Source: Novosphingobium sp. FKTRR1 (GTDB lineage: Bacteria; Pseudomonadota; Alphaproteobacteria; Sphingomonadales; Sphingomonadaceae). From it: a stretch of 64,000 bases of DNA. Positions 33,177-42,293 of the stretch are shown piece after piece (within the stretch, counting starts at the first letter, position 1; each line of letters opens with the position of its first letter). The notes under the pieces are model-generated. The model worked only from the letters and a program-made list of their open reading frames with translations. It was not told the DNA's origin and made no database searches. The stretch is taken from the NCBI RefSeq assembly GCF_020404405.1, contig NZ_JAIZDA010000006.1, positions 1-64,000 on the forward strand, written 5' to 3'. A program made the translations under genes and the position numbers.

Positions 33177-34784
33177 TCACTGGAAGCTGAAGCCGGGCTG
33201 GGCCGCGCTGGCCTGCCGGTCATGACGGCCCTTGGGAGCAGGGGCGGGCGTGTCGGTGGCCATCCCGACCTTGCGGCCTGTCGGCGCGGGCTCGACCGAT
33301 GGGGCGGCGCCGGGCGCGGTGCGTTCGGTCGGCTTGGGCCGGTCCTTGACGCTGGCAGGATCGCTTTCCATCAGCCCCATGACCTGCTGCGCCACGTTGG
33401 CGTTCTTCAAGCCATCGGTCGGCAGCTTGATTTCGGACGCATCGACGGGGTTGACCAGATACGGGGTGACGACGATGACCAACTCGGTTTCACCCTTCTT
33501 GAAGGCGGTGGAGCGGAACATCGCGCCAAGGATCGGGATGTCGCCCGCACCAGGCATCTTGGTGATGGTGTTCTGGTTGCCGTTGCGCATCAGCCCGGCG
33601 ATCATGAAGCTTTGGCCAGAACCCAGCTCCACGGTCGTTTCGGCGCGGCGAATGGTCAGCGAAGGGATCGAATAGCCGTTGAACGATACCGCGCCGTCGC
33701 TGGACAGTTCGGACACTTCGGGCCGCACCCGCATCGAGATGCGACCATTGGCAAGAACCGTGGGGGTGTAGGACAGGCTGACGCCGTACTTCTTGTACTC
33801 GATCGAGGTCGTGCCCAGACCCGAATTCATCGGGATCGGGTATTCGCCACCGGCAAGGAAGTCGGCGGTTTCGCCCGACAATGCGGTCAGGTTGGGCTCG
33901 GACAGCGTGCTGGCAAGGCCGATCGTCTCGCCAAGATCGAGCGCGCCGAGCAGATCGAGCCCGAACAGCTTGGCTTGTCCGGCCAACGTGGTCGCACCGC
34001 TCAACGGATTGACCGCAGAGCCGTCCACCGTGATGTATTTGCCGGGATTGTTGATGTCAGGGTATTGAAAAGTGACCTTGCTGCCCGTGCCGAGCGCCTG
34101 GCCAAACGGGCTGCCGGCACGCATGGTGGAGGTAAACCCCGAGCGGCCCTGGCCGATACCGAACATGAAGCCGCTGGACCCATCGATGCTGGTCAGGTTC
34201 ACGCCGATATTGCGCAACAGCGTGCGGCTCACTTCGGCAATCTTCACGTGCAGGCTCACCTGCATCGGAGTGGCCATCTTCAACCGGCTGATGACCGAGA
34301 TCTTGTCACCGACGAAGGCCTTGACCAGCCGTTCGGCCTCGGCGGCATCCTCGGGCGCGGCGACGGTGCCGGTGAGCAGCACCGTGTTGTTCATCGTCGA
34401 AGTGGCGACGCGCGCCTCGGGCATGGCAAGGTGGAGCATCTGGTCGATGCTGTCGATGTTGGTGCCCACGCGGACGTTGGCCGACCAGATCACATCGCCA
34501 TGCGCGTTGCTGGCATAGACCGTGGTTTCGCCGCCGCCCTTGCCAAAGACATAAAGCTGGTTGCCCGATTTGACCTGCACATCGGCGATCTGTTCGTTGG
34601 CGACAAACACGTCGGCCATCTTGCCGGGCAGGGTGACCAGTTGCCCTCGGCCGATCGACAAGGCGATGCTGCGGGCAGGCGCCGTCACCGTCTGGGCGGT
34701 GGCACTGGCAGCCAGCCCGGCGAGGGCGACCGGCCCGGCCAGCATGGCTGCCGACACGAGGGTGGAAGCGAGGCGGACTTTCAT
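33177..34784 (-). CDS. cpaC: Tad pilus secretin CpaC (RcpA)
   Basis: CpaC is the outer-membrane secretin through which Flp pili pass. ATG 34784 with AAAGG 7 bases upstream gives 535 residues. The order is: signal peptide (MKVRLASTLVSAAMLAGPVALAG...TAQ); N-terminal BON/N0-like domain (SIALSIGRGQLVTLPGKMADVFVANEQIADVQV); BON domain (VLLTGTVAAPEDAAEAERLVKAF); secretin core (ALDLGETIGLASTLSEPNLTALSGETADFLAGGEYPIPM); and VVTPYLVNPV near the membrane. The C-terminus is Pro-rich and unusual (KDRPKPTERTAPG...). Longer frames to 34838 and 34871 only add residues upstream. It lies 14 bases before cpaD. Confidence 0.94.
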   Translation of the reverse strand: MKVRLASTLVSAAMLAGPVALAGLAASATAQTVTAPARSIALSIGRGQLVTLPGKMADVFVANEQIADVQVKSGNQLYVFGKGGGETTVYASNAHGDVIWSANVRVGTNIDSIDQMLHLAMPEARVATSTMNNTVLLTGTVAAPEDAAEAERLVKAFVGDKISVISRLKMATPMQVSLHVKIAEVSRTLLRNIGVNLTSIDGSSGFMFGIGQGRSGFTSTMRAGSPFGQALGTGSKVTFQYPDINNPGKYITVDGSAVNPLSGATTLAGQAKLFGLDLLGALDLGETIGLASTLSEPNLTALSGETADFLAGGEYPIPMNSGLGTTSIEYKKYGVSLSYTPTVLANGRISMRVRPEVSELSSDGAVSFNGYSIPSLTIRRAETTVELGSGQSFMIAGLMRNGNQNTITKMPGAGDIPILGAMFRSTAFKKGETELVIVVTPYLVNPVDASEIKLPTDGLKNANVAQQVMGLMESDPASVKDRPKPTERTAPGAAPSVEPAPTGRKVGMATDTPAPAPKGRHDRQASAAQPGFSFQ

Positions 34785-34839
34785 CGTCGTGCCTTTCGGA
34801 AAGCGGATCGGGTGGCGTTGAGCGGGGCGCGTCGTCATC

Positions 34840-35874
34840 TCAGTTGATCCCCACCGGCACGTCCTGCGCATCCTTGCCGCGGAACACGCGCACGGTCGGA
34901 ACCGGGCGGGCGACGCGGATCGGCCCGCTCACCGGCATCGCTGCTTGCGGCGAGGGTGGACCGGACCGGCTACCGCCGTTGATGTCGGCGGAAGGGATCG
35001 TGCGGCGCTGGAAGCGCGACACGTCGCCGCCGGTGACAAAGGTGGCGCTGCTGGCGCCGGTCGCATCGAGCGGCTTGCCCTGCGCGGACTTGAGCAGCTT
35101 CTCCTCGTCCTGCTTGGAGGCGTTGGCGGGTACCTTGACGGCGCCCGAGGCGATCGCCTGATCCAGTTCGGACGCATTGTCGGCAATCGAGCGCAGCGCC
35201 AGACTGATCGTGCCGATCGTCTGCGCCACCGCGATCTTCTCGGCGATCTTGGGCGTGACCTCTACGGTCACGGTGCTGAAGGCGCGGACGCGGGTCTTGC
35301 CTTCGACTTGTTCGGATTCGGCGGACTGGTCGGTGGCGAGCACCCGCAAGTTGCGCAGGATCGTTTCCGATGCCTTCAGTGCCAGACCGTCGCCGGACTT
35401 GACCGATTGGGTAAGAACCACATCGATGTGGTCACCGGGGAACACGAAGCCGGCAACGCCGGTCCGCGCGCTCACCGGAATGGTGACGGCGCGCATGCCC
35501 GCTCCGAGCGCAGCGGCAAGAAAACCACGATCGCCGGGGGCGACGAGCGAGCCTTGCGTCAAAGGCTGTCCTGCGGTGATGGGATTGCGTACCACGGTGC
35601 CAAGCAGCTTCTGCATGTCGGCAGTGCCTTCCATGAAGTAGGCGTCCTGCACCAGATCCTTGGGCCATGGCTGGAAGATGACCGAATCGGCCGAGATGAT
35701 GGTGCCGACGGGCAGCGCGCGTTGCGCCACCAGCACCTTGGGGCCGACCGTGACTTTGGCCGCAGCGTCTGCCTGAGGCGTCCCGGCCCCGGCGAACAGG
35801 GTCCGTGCGGCAAGGGTCGATACGATCGCAACGAACAGCGCCCCTATCAGCAGAAACAGCTTTTTCTTGTCCAT
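34840..35874 (-). CDS. cpaB: Flp pilus assembly protein CpaB (RcpC)
   Basis: This 344-residue protein starts MDKKKLFLLIGALFVAIVSTLAARTLF, an uncleaved or signal-anchor helix. An SAF domain follows (VLVAQRALPVGTIISADSVIFQPWPKDL... GTVVRNPITAGQPLTQGSLVAPG), as in antifreeze-like/CpaB proteins that bind glycan. RAVTIPVSARTGVAGFVFPGDHIDVVL is the family core. It is periplasmic and thought to modulate the CpaC secretin gate. The C-terminal third is low-complexity (PSADINGGSRSGPPSPQAAM). It stands between cpaA and cpaC, which is the canonical order. Confidence 0.92.
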   Translation of the reverse strand: MDKKKLFLLIGALFVAIVSTLAARTLFAGAGTPQADAAAKVTVGPKVLVAQRALPVGTIISADSVIFQPWPKDLVQDAYFMEGTADMQKLLGTVVRNPITAGQPLTQGSLVAPGDRGFLAAALGAGMRAVTIPVSARTGVAGFVFPGDHIDVVLTQSVKSGDGLALKASETILRNLRVLATDQSAESEQVEGKTRVRAFSTVTVEVTPKIAEKIAVAQTIGTISLALRSIADNASELDQAIASGAVKVPANASKQDEEKLLKSAQGKPLDATGASSATFVTGGDVSRFQRRTIPSADINGGSRSGPPSPQAAMPVSGPIRVARPVPTVRVFRGKDAQDVPVGIN

Positions 35875-35936
35875 GATCTACCGTCCAACATCGAACCCCG
35901 ATCCGCATTCATCGCGGAAAGTGGTAAAGATTTTGC

Positions 35937-36425
35937 CTAACCCAGCGTGCCGACGTGCAACGCGGCCCAGTCCGTCGTGCCGATCACCCACAGCCCACCC
36001 AGCGCGATGGCCACGCCGTAGGGGATTTTCAGGTGATCCTTGCGGCGGTGGGCGATGTGCCACATGCCCAGCACCACGGTCAGCACGCCGCCTGCCAGCG
36101 CCATGATCAGCAACAGCTTGAGGAACAGCGTCCAGGGCAGCCACAGTGCCAGAGCGGTCAGCAGCTTGACATCGCCGCCCCCCATCGCCCGCAACGCAAA
36201 CAGGCCGGTCAGCACCGCAAACGTCACAATAGTGATGCCCAGTTGCAGCGCTATATCGGGCCACAGCGACAGGCCGGAAGCCCACCAGAACAAAGGTGCT
36301 GCCAATGCGACCGTGGCGTTCAGCCAGTTGTCGATCTGTCTGCGCCGAATATCAGTGATCGCGGCAATCAGCAGAGCGATTGCCAATCCTGCCACCAACC
36401 CGTAAACTATCGTGACTGAGTTCAT
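35937..36425 (-). CDS. cpaA: Prepilin peptidase CpaA/TadV
   Basis: This 162-residue integral-membrane aspartic protease cleaves the leader of Flp prepilins. The catalytic GxGD-type motif is present as MGGGDVKLLTALALWLP, and the second Asp lies in the first cytoplasmic loop (AAITDIRRRQIDNWLN). Four or more hydrophobic segments can be seen (MNSVTIVYGLVAGLAIALLI, ATVALAAPLFWWASGLS, LGITIVTFAVLTGLFAL, LFLKLLLIMALAGGVLTVVLG). ATG 36425 is preferred over the frame at 36449. It is the first gene of the cpa operon, whose promoter is in the 59-base divergent gap. The pilin it acts on is not encoded beside it. Confidence 0.92.
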   Translation of the reverse strand: MNSVTIVYGLVAGLAIALLIAAITDIRRRQIDNWLNATVALAAPLFWWASGLSLWPDIALQLGITIVTFAVLTGLFALRAMGGGDVKLLTALALWLPWTLFLKLLLIMALAGGVLTVVLGMWHIAHRRKDHLKIPYGVAIALGGLWVIGTTDWAALHVGTLG

Positions 36426-36484
36426 ACCCGGGTCATACGGGAAGAGCACTTACCAAACAGTAACCACGAAATCGGGCGCGAACA

Positions 36485-37474
36485 ATGGATCCGCATGACT
36501 CTGGTGCGCACCTGTCGTCATTGTTCGACAGGCGCGCGATTCCTGCCGAAGCGCTTGAGTCCGAATGGTCGGCACGCGATGGACAACGCGTCCGCCGCAT
36601 CGATTGGGCAGGTGCGGTGCTCTCGGGCGGAGGGCGGCGGGGATCGTTGCTGTTTCTGCCCGGACGTGCGGACTTTTACGAAAAGTACCTTGAATCGCTT
36701 GATCGATGGCAGCGCGGCGGCTGGCGCGTGACGGCGCTCGACTGGCGCTGGCAGGCCGGATCGGGCCGCTTCGGGGCGGACCGGCGCGCAGGGGACGTCG
36801 ACGACTTCGCCACATGGATCGCCGATCTTGGCGCTTTCTGGCGCGAATGGATCGTCACTACCCCGGGACCGCATGTCATCGTCGGCCACTCGATGGGCGG
36901 GCATCTGGTGCTGCGGGCTCTGGCCGAACACGCGATCGAACCGGTCGCGGCGGTGCTGAGCGCACCGATGCTGGGCTTTCACACGCCCATCCCCGATGGC
37001 TTGCAGCCCGCGTTCGGTCAGCTGATGTGCCTGATCGGCAGCCCTGCGCGGCTGGCATGGCAGGACAGCGAAAAGCCTGGCAGCACGCCGGAAGGCCGCG
37101 CCGCGCTGCTTACCCATGACGCGGCGCGCTATGCCGACGAACAATGGTGGCGCGAGAATCGGCCCCAGCTCGATCTGGGGCCGCCAACCTGGCGCTGGGT
37201 GCTGCGCGCGGCGCAATCGAACGCCCTCATGCGCCGCCAGGGCGCGCTCGAAGCGGTGAAACCGCCCGTTCTGGTGGTTGCCGCCAAAGCGGATCAACTG
37301 GTCGCATGGTCTGCGATAGAGCGCGCCGTGCCCCGCCTGCCCCAAGGGGAAGTCGTGTCGTTCGGGCCCGAAGCGGCCCACGAACTGCTGCGCGAGGCCG
37401 ATCCGGTGCGCAACAAGGTGTTGGCCGCAATCGACGAGTTCCTTGACCGCGTGGCGCCGCCGGGCAAAGCCTGA
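36485..37474 (+). CDS. Alpha/beta hydrolase (lysophospholipase-like)
   Basis: This 329-residue serine hydrolase of the Hydrolase_4/lysophospholipase family has the nucleophile elbow GHSMGG (near residue 135). An oxyanion strand LLFLPGRADFYEKYLESLDRW takes the place of the HG motif. The catalytic acid is probably in VVAAKADQLVAWSAIERA, and the late His in AAHELLREAD. It resembles PldB-type enzymes that hydrolyse monoacylglycerol or lysophospholipids, but the substrate is unproven. It is divergent from the cpa operon and followed after 7 bases by the FAD-dependent oxidoreductase, suggesting cotranscription. Confidence 0.85.
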   Translation: MDPHDSGAHLSSLFDRRAIPAEALESEWSARDGQRVRRIDWAGAVLSGGGRRGSLLFLPGRADFYEKYLESLDRWQRGGWRVTALDWRWQAGSGRFGADRRAGDVDDFATWIADLGAFWREWIVTTPGPHVIVGHSMGGHLVLRALAEHAIEPVAAVLSAPMLGFHTPIPDGLQPAFGQLMCLIGSPARLAWQDSEKPGSTPEGRAALLTHDAARYADEQWWRENRPQLDLGPPTWRWVLRAAQSNALMRRQGALEAVKPPVLVVAAKADQLVAWSAIERAVPRLPQGEVVSFGPEAAHELLREADPVRNKVLAAIDEFLDRVAPPGKA

Positions 37475-37481
37475 CGGTGCA

Positions 37482-38582
37482 ATGACAGATTCTTTCGATG
37501 TAGCGATTATCGGTGCCGGGATGGCCGGCGCCAGTCTGGCCGCCGAATGTGCGCCCCATGCCCGCGTATTGCTGGTCGAGGCCGAGGACGTGCCCGGCTA
37601 TCACACCACCGGCCGGTCCGCCGCGTTCTGGGAAGAAACGTACGGCGGAACGGGCATCTATCCGCTGACCGCGGCCTCGGGCCGGTTCCTGCAGGACGGT
37701 GGCTATCTTGCCCCGCGTGGCGCGCTCAATATCGGGCAGGCGCAGGATCGCGCCAAAGTCGAGGCGTTTGTCGACCGCTTTGCCGAGCTTGGCGTCAACG
37801 TGCGGCTGGTGGGACGCAGCGAACTGACCGGAATCGTGCCGGGGCTGAAGGACGATTGGGTCGTCGGTTCGTCGCAGCCCGATTGCGCCGATATCGACGT
37901 GGCGGCGTTGCATCAGCACTATCTGGCGGCCAGCAAGCGCACCGGTACCGTGCTGCGCGTGCGGGCGCGGGTCGAAGGACTGGAGCGCGACGGGGCCGGC
38001 TGGCGACTGGAATGGCGAGGCGGTCAGGCGCGCGCCGCGTTGCTGGTCAATGCCGCCGGGGCCTGGGCCGATGGTTTGGCCGGGCTTGCGGGTGCCTCTG
38101 CATTGGGCATCGCGCCATTGCGGCGCACGATCGCACAGTTGCGCACCGATCCTGAACCGCCGGCCAATCTGCCGCTGACCTTCGGTATCAACGAGGACTT
38201 CTATTTCAAGCCGCAAGGTGGGCGGCTCTGGCTGTCGCCGCACGACGAGACACCCGACGTTGCGCGCGATGCCGCGCCCGAGGAACTGGACGTGGCCATC
38301 GCGATCGACCGGATGAGCCACGTGCTCGACTGGAAGATCGAGGCGCTGGAGCGCCGCTGGGCGGGCCTGCGCAGTTTCGCGCCTGACCGCCTGCCGGTCT
38401 ATGGCTTCGATCCGCGTGTCGATGGCTTCTTCTGGTTTGCCGGGCAGGGCGGCTTCGGCATCCAGACGGCCCCGGCGGCAGCGCGACTGGCGGCGCAACT
38501 GCTGCTGGGCCTTGCGCGCGACGCGATGACCGAAGCGCTCGACGCTACGTGGTATTCCCCGGCCCGTTCTACTGGCGTCTGA
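37482..38582 (+). CDS. FAD-dependent oxidoreductase, D-arginine dehydrogenase-like
   Basis: The ATG at 37482 gives 366 residues. The N-terminus has the Rossmann dinucleotide motif IIGAGMAGASLAAECAPHARVLLVEAE, followed by PGYHTTGRSAAFWEETYGG, which matches the FAD-isoalloxazine region of D-arginine dehydrogenase (DauA; PGYHSTGRSAA...YG). Further shared segments are GADIDTDALHQ-like CADIDVAALHQHYL, VNAAGAWADGLAGLAG, LNEDFYFKP-like INEDFYFKPQGG, and the C-terminal WAGLRSFAPDRLPVYGF and FFWFAGQGGFGIQTAPA. It probably oxidises a D-amino acid to the 2-oxo acid and passes electrons to the respiratory chain. A frame starting at 37443 overlaps the hydrolase and is not needed. Confidence 0.85.
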   Translation: MTDSFDVAIIGAGMAGASLAAECAPHARVLLVEAEDVPGYHTTGRSAAFWEETYGGTGIYPLTAASGRFLQDGGYLAPRGALNIGQAQDRAKVEAFVDRFAELGVNVRLVGRSELTGIVPGLKDDWVVGSSQPDCADIDVAALHQHYLAASKRTGTVLRVRARVEGLERDGAGWRLEWRGGQARAALLVNAAGAWADGLAGLAGASALGIAPLRRTIAQLRTDPEPPANLPLTFGINEDFYFKPQGGRLWLSPHDETPDVARDAAPEELDVAIAIDRMSHVLDWKIEALERRWAGLRSFAPDRLPVYGFDPRVDGFFWFAGQGGFGIQTAPAAARLAAQLLLGLARDAMTEALDATWYSPARSTGV

Positions 38583-38623
38583 CCCAATTCGATCCGCTCT
38601 CGCAACGGAGCCGGGGTCTGCTA

Positions 38624-38646
38624 TGGTTAAACGGGATCCTTAACCA
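38624..38646. repeat. Small inverted repeat upstream of the YegP-like gene
   Basis: Seven-base arms TGGTTAA (38624-38630) and TTAACCA (38640-38646) flank nine bases, ending 18 bases before the start codon and just before the ribosome site GGGAGA. It may be an operator or a mini-hairpin in the leader. Confidence 0.4.
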
Positions 38647-38664
38647 CTTCTTGGGAGAGTCGTG

Positions 38665-38850
38665 ATGGCGCACCGTTTTGAAATCCGCAAGAACAAGGCT
38701 GGCGAGTTCGTGGCCTACTTCGTCCACAACGCCGAAACGATCTTCTGGACAGAGGGCTACGCGTCGAAGGCCAGCGCCAAGAACGCCATCGAATCGATCC
38801 TGAAGAACGGCCCCGACGCCGAAGTGGTCGACACCACGCTGGCGGATTGA
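38665..38850 (+). CDS. YegP-like DUF1508 protein
   Basis: This 61-residue protein consists of one DUF1508 repeat: MAHRFEIRKNKAGEFVAYFVHNAETIFWTEGYASKASAKNAIESILKN, a beta-beta-beta-alpha unit that is usually doubled in E. coli YegP. The family is widespread and its role unknown; some members are induced under stress. ATG 38665 (GGGAGA 7 bases upstream) is preferred over the GTG at 38662. It is a single gene convergent with rnhA. Confidence 0.85.
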   Translation: MAHRFEIRKNKAGEFVAYFVHNAETIFWTEGYASKASAKNAIESILKNGPDAEVVDTTLAD

Positions 38851-38910
38851 GCAAAATCAGCAGGCGCCGTCGTCTTCTGGCGGAGACCCGGCGCCGCCCG
38901 CCTTTGCCTG

Positions 38911-39360
38911 TCAGGCTGCCTTTGCCGCGTCGCTGGCCAGTTTGTCGACGCGTTCATTCTCGATGTGGCCGTCGTGGCCTTTTACCCAGATCCAGTCGAT
39001 GCGGTGGGGCTTGGTCACCGCCAGCAGCGTGCGCCACAAGTCCTCGTTCTTGACGGGTTTGTTATCGGCGGTCTTCCAGTTCTTCTTCTGCCAGCCGAAC
39101 ACCCATTTGGTGATGCCGTCGATCACATAGCGGCTGTCGGTGTGCAGCCGGACCATGCAGGGCTGGTTCAAGGCTTCCAGAGCGCGGATCACCGCGGTCA
39201 TCTCCATACGGTTGTTGGTCGTCTCGCGCTCGCTACCCGAAAGCTCTTTTTCGCGATCGCCCATGCGCAGCAGCGCCCCCCAGCCCCCCTTGCCGGGGTT
39301 GCCCTTGCACGCGCCGTCGGTGAAAACGTCGACCGACTTCAGGCGAAGGTCGGCGGTCAT
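38911..39360 (-). CDS. rnhA: Ribonuclease HI
   Basis: RNase HI cuts the RNA strand of RNA-DNA hybrids. The 149-residue protein has the full catalytic set: D15 ([11 protein letters not shown]), E53 ([10 protein letters not shown]), D75 (HTDSRYV), the mobile H129 (KGHDGH) and D139 (ERVDKLA). The [25 protein letters not shown] basic protrusion is like that of E. coli. The gene overlaps the end of thrB by a few bases and is the last of the ispH-thrB-rnhA run, a combination common in alphaproteobacteria. Confidence 0.97.
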   Translation of the reverse strand: MTADLRLKSVDVFTDGACKGNPGKGGWGALLRMGDREKELSGSERETTNNRMEMTAVIRALEALNQPCMVRLHTDSRYVIDGITKWVFGWQKKNWKTADNKPVKNEDLWRTLLAVTKPHRIDWIWVKGHDGHIENERVDKLASDAAKAA

Positions 39361-40355
39361 GCGAAGATCTCCGGATTGTCGCGATAGGCGACCAGCCGCC
39401 GGGCCAGTGGCAAGGGATCCTTGCGCATGACCAGCGCGTCGGTGGGCGTGTTCAGCCAGTCGAACGCGCGGCTGAGGATGAAGCGCATCGCCGCGCCTTG
39501 CGCCAGCAGCGGCAGCGCGGTGCGCTCGGCCGGTGACAGGGGCCGCACGCTTTCGTACCCCGCGACCAGCGCCGCCGACACGTCATCGCGCAAGGCTCCG
39601 GTCGCGCTGTCCCAGCACCACGCCAGATGCGTGATCGCCAGATCATAGGCGTACAGATCGTTGCAGGCGAAGTAGAAGTCGATCAGTCCGGTCACCGTGT
39701 CGCCCAGCACCAGCACATTGTCGGGGAACAGATCGGCGTGGACCACGCCTGCGGGCAGACCTTGGGGCCACTGCGCGGCAAGTCGCGGCAGTTCGGCTGC
39801 GACAAGGTCGGCCAGCCAGGGATCGATCGCGGCGAGGCCCTTGGGCCCGCATTCCGCCGCCAGCCGCCGCCATTCATCCAGCCCCATCCCGTTGGCGCGG
39901 CTTGCGGGAAAGTCGGCGGCAGTCAGATGCAGGCGGGCAAGTTCGGCCCCGGTCGCGCGCGCCTGTCCCACGGTCGGCTCGCTCACCGATACGCCGGGCA
40001 GGAATTCGATCAGCGCGATGGCCTTGTCGCTGCTGTCGTCGGGCCAGCGGCGATAGAGCGCGCCGTCACGGTCATGGATCGTGCGCGGCACCGGACAGCC
40101 GTGCGCGGCCAGATGATCGAGCAAGGACAGGAAATAGGGCAGATCGCCGATGTCGATGCGGAATTCGTACATCGTCAGGATGAAGCGCGCACTGCCTGCG
40201 CCGCCATCGCGATCCGGGCGCCCGGTGGTCTCGATCAGCCAGTTGCTGTTGGAGACCCCTTCGGCGATGCCCTTGGCCGATACCAGTGTGCCGACGTCGA
40301 AATGGGTGATCAGCGCCGCCATCTGTTCGGCGCCGAGGTGGGTGTAGACTGCCAT
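39357..40355 (-). CDS. thrB: Homoserine kinase (APH-fold, ThrB type II)
   Basis: This kinase makes O-phospho-L-homoserine for threonine synthesis. The 332-residue protein is of the aminoglycoside-phosphotransferase fold used in many alphaproteobacteria rather than the GHMP fold. It opens [22 protein letters not shown]. The ATP and substrate sites are visible in [12 protein letters not shown], the Brenner-like [12 protein letters not shown] and the metal motif [19 protein letters not shown]. It lies 28 bases after ispH on the same strand and overlaps rnhA by 4 bases (start of rnhA, stop of thrB), so the three are one transcript. Confidence 0.94.
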   Translation of the reverse strand: MAVYTHLGAEQMAALITHFDVGTLVSAKGIAEGVSNSNWLIETTGRPDRDGGAGSARFILTMYEFRIDIGDLPYFLSLLDHLAAHGCPVPRTIHDRDGALYRRWPDDSSDKAIALIEFLPGVSVSEPTVGQARATGAELARLHLTAADFPASRANGMGLDEWRRLAAECGPKGLAAIDPWLADLVAAELPRLAAQWPQGLPAGVVHADLFPDNVLVLGDTVTGLIDFYFACNDLYAYDLAITHLAWCWDSATGALRDDVSAALVAGYESVRPLSPAERTALPLLAQGAAMRFILSRAFDWLNTPTDALVMRKDPLPLARRLVAYRDNPEIFA

Positions 40356-40383
40356 GTCCGGTCCGTGGTCTGGTAGGCTGCGA

Positions 40384-41379
40384 TCAGTCGGCGAGCTGAC
40401 GTGGCAGCTTGAACACCATGTTCTCTTCGGCCGTCCGCACGGTTTCCTCGGTCACGGTGCGCCACGCACCCAGCCGTTCGACCACTTCGCGCACCAGCAC
40501 TTCGGGGGCCGAGGCCCCGGCGGTGAGGCCCATCGTCTCCACGCCTTCCAGCCATGCCGGATCGATATCGGCGGCGCGCTGGATCAGATAGGCGGTGGTT
40601 CCCTCGCGCTGGGCAACTTCGGCCAGCCGCAGCGAGTTGGAGCTGTTCGGCGCGCCGATCACCAGCACCAGCTGGCATTGGTGCGAGATCGCCTTGACCG
40701 CAGCCTGCCGGTTGGACGTGGCATAGCAGATGTCCTCGGCCTTGGGGCCAGCGATTCCCGGGAAACGGGCGCGCAGCGCGGCCACGATCTCGGCAGTGTC
40801 ATCAACCGACAGCGTGGTCTGCGTCAGGAAGGCAAGCGGAGTGTCCGAGGGAAAGTCGAGCTTGGCGACATCGTCGAGCGTTTCGACCAGCGAGATCGCG
40901 CCATCGGGCACCTGGCCCATCGTGCCGATCACCTCGGGGTGGCCCTTGTGGCCGACGAACAGGATGTGCCTGCCCGCTTCGACCCGGCGTTCGGCCTGAC
41001 GGTGGACCTTGCTGACCAGCGGGCAGGTGGCGTCGAGCCATTCCAGCCCGCGCGTGGTGGCGGCAACGGGCACGGCCTTGGGCACGCCATGCGCTGAAAA
41101 CACCACCGGCACGCCGTCGGGCACTTCATCCAGTTCCTCGACAAAGACCGCACCCTTGGCCTTCAGGGAATCGACCACGAATTTGTTGTGCACGATTTCG
41201 TGGCGGACATAGACCGGAGCGCCATAGCGTTCGATCGAGCGCTCGACGATCTCGATCGCGCGGTCCACCCCGGCACAGAAGCCGCGCGGAGCGGCGATCA
41301 GCAGGCGCAAGGGGGGGCGGTCGCCGTGCGGTTCGGCAACGGTGCGGGCGGAGTCCGGTTCGGGAAAGCTGACGTTCAT
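40384..41379 (-). CDS. ispH: 4-hydroxy-3-methylbut-2-enyl diphosphate reductase
   Basis: IspH performs the last step of the MEP isoprenoid pathway, giving IPP and DMAPP, using a [4Fe-4S] cluster. The 331 residues keep the three cluster cysteines C35 ([13 protein letters not shown]), C119 ([12 protein letters not shown]) and C218 ([10 protein letters not shown]), the substrate His residues in VRHEIVHN and SAHGVP and [10 protein letters not shown], and the [10 protein letters not shown] motif. About 25 extra N-terminal residues precede the core. It is the first gene of the ispH-thrB-rnhA run and is divergent from the lipoprotein gene. Confidence 0.97.
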   Translation of the reverse strand: MNVSFPEPDSARTVAEPHGDRPPLRLLIAAPRGFCAGVDRAIEIVERSIERYGAPVYVRHEIVHNKFVVDSLKAKGAVFVEELDEVPDGVPVVFSAHGVPKAVPVAATTRGLEWLDATCPLVSKVHRQAERRVEAGRHILFVGHKGHPEVIGTMGQVPDGAISLVETLDDVAKLDFPSDTPLAFLTQTTLSVDDTAEIVAALRARFPGIAGPKAEDICYATSNRQAAVKAISHQCQLVLVIGAPNSSNSLRLAEVAQREGTTAYLIQRAADIDPAWLEGVETMGLTAGASAPEVLVREVVERLGAWRTVTEETVRTAEENMVFKLPRQLAD

Positions 41380-41496
41380 GATCCGAGCCTTAGCAGCGCG
41401 CGACGCTCATCACAAACCCGCGCGCGGCGGATTGCCCATCTTGGCTGTGCCCGGTAGAGGTGAGCGAAATCTATCGCGTTCATGCGTGGCGCGCCA

Positions 41497-41526
41497 CAGT
41501 GACCGTTGTTCCAGTGACCGTTGTTC
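41497..41526. repeat. 15-base perfect tandem repeat upstream of a lipoprotein gene
   Basis: CAGTGACCGTTGTTC occurs twice head to tail (41497-41511 and 41512-41526). It ends 15 bases before the start ATG of the lipoprotein gene, in its leader or promoter. It may be a simple slippage duplication or a double protein-binding site. Confidence 0.7.
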
Positions 41527-41541
41527 CAAGGAAACCCGTCG

Positions 41542-42216
41542 ATGCGCTTTGCCCCCCGCCGCCTTGCCCTGTTGGCCCCGCTTGCGGCGATCGTGTTGAC
41601 CGGCGTGCTGACCGGTTGTTCAAAGAATCATGGCGAACTGGTGGTCGATGACAGCGTGGGTGTCACCGCATTGCGCAGCCCTTGCCCGACCGTGGCGGTA
41701 CCCGAACTGACCGGCGATCTGACCGCGCTGATTCCCGGCCGCACCGACGCCGGGGCCATCGACCTGACCGCCTCGATCACCAACTTGCGCAGCACCTGCA
41801 ACGATGCCGCCGGCCAGCCCAAGCTGGTCACCGACGTCAGCTTCGACGTGCTGGCGCGCCGCGGCAGCGTCGATCTGCCGCGCCGTCTGGAAATCCCGTT
41901 CTTTACCGTGGTGATGCGCGGCGGCACGCAAGTCGTGGCCAAGCGCATCGGCAATGTCGTGATTGATTTCGCGGCAGGACAGGAGCGCGCCACCGGCCAC
42001 GCCACTGCCACCAGCACGGTCGATCGGGCTGAGGCGACCTTGCCCGACGAAATCCGCCGCCGTCTGGCCAAGAAGCGCCGCGCCGGTGATCCTGACGCGG
42101 CGGTCGATCCGCTGGCCCAGCCCGACGTGCGCGCCGCGCTGGCCCGCGCCGGGTTCGAGACACTGGTCGGCTTCCAGCTGACGCAAGGGCAACTCGCCTA
42201 CAACGCCACGCGTTGA
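41542..42216 (+). CDS. Lipoprotein of unknown function
   Basis: From the ATG at 41542 (AAGGAAA upstream) the protein has 224 residues. A basic n-region (MRFAPRRLALLAPL) and the lipobox LTGC place C26 as the lipidated residue. The mature part has a repeated beta pattern (ALIPGRTDAGAIDLTASITNLRSTCNDAAG, LVTDVSFDVLARRGSVDLPRRLEIPFFTVVMRGG) with two further Cys (SPC and STC) for a disulfide, and ends in a helix-rich tail with TLVGFQLTQGQLAYN. The family is common in sphingomonads and its role is not known. It precedes argS by 77 bases on the same strand and may be cotranscribed. Confidence 0.72.
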   Translation: MRFAPRRLALLAPLAAIVLTGVLTGCSKNHGELVVDDSVGVTALRSPCPTVAVPELTGDLTALIPGRTDAGAIDLTASITNLRSTCNDAAGQPKLVTDVSFDVLARRGSVDLPRRLEIPFFTVVMRGGTQVVAKRIGNVVIDFAAGQERATGHATATSTVDRAEATLPDEIRRRLAKKRRAGDPDAAVDPLAQPDVRAALARAGFETLVGFQLTQGQLAYNATR

Positions 42217-42293
42217 ACGAGCGGGAGCGGTTGGAGCGGTTGGGCGGGAAGGGGTATTTCCCTTCCGCCATCAAATCCGCTATCGGCGCGGCC

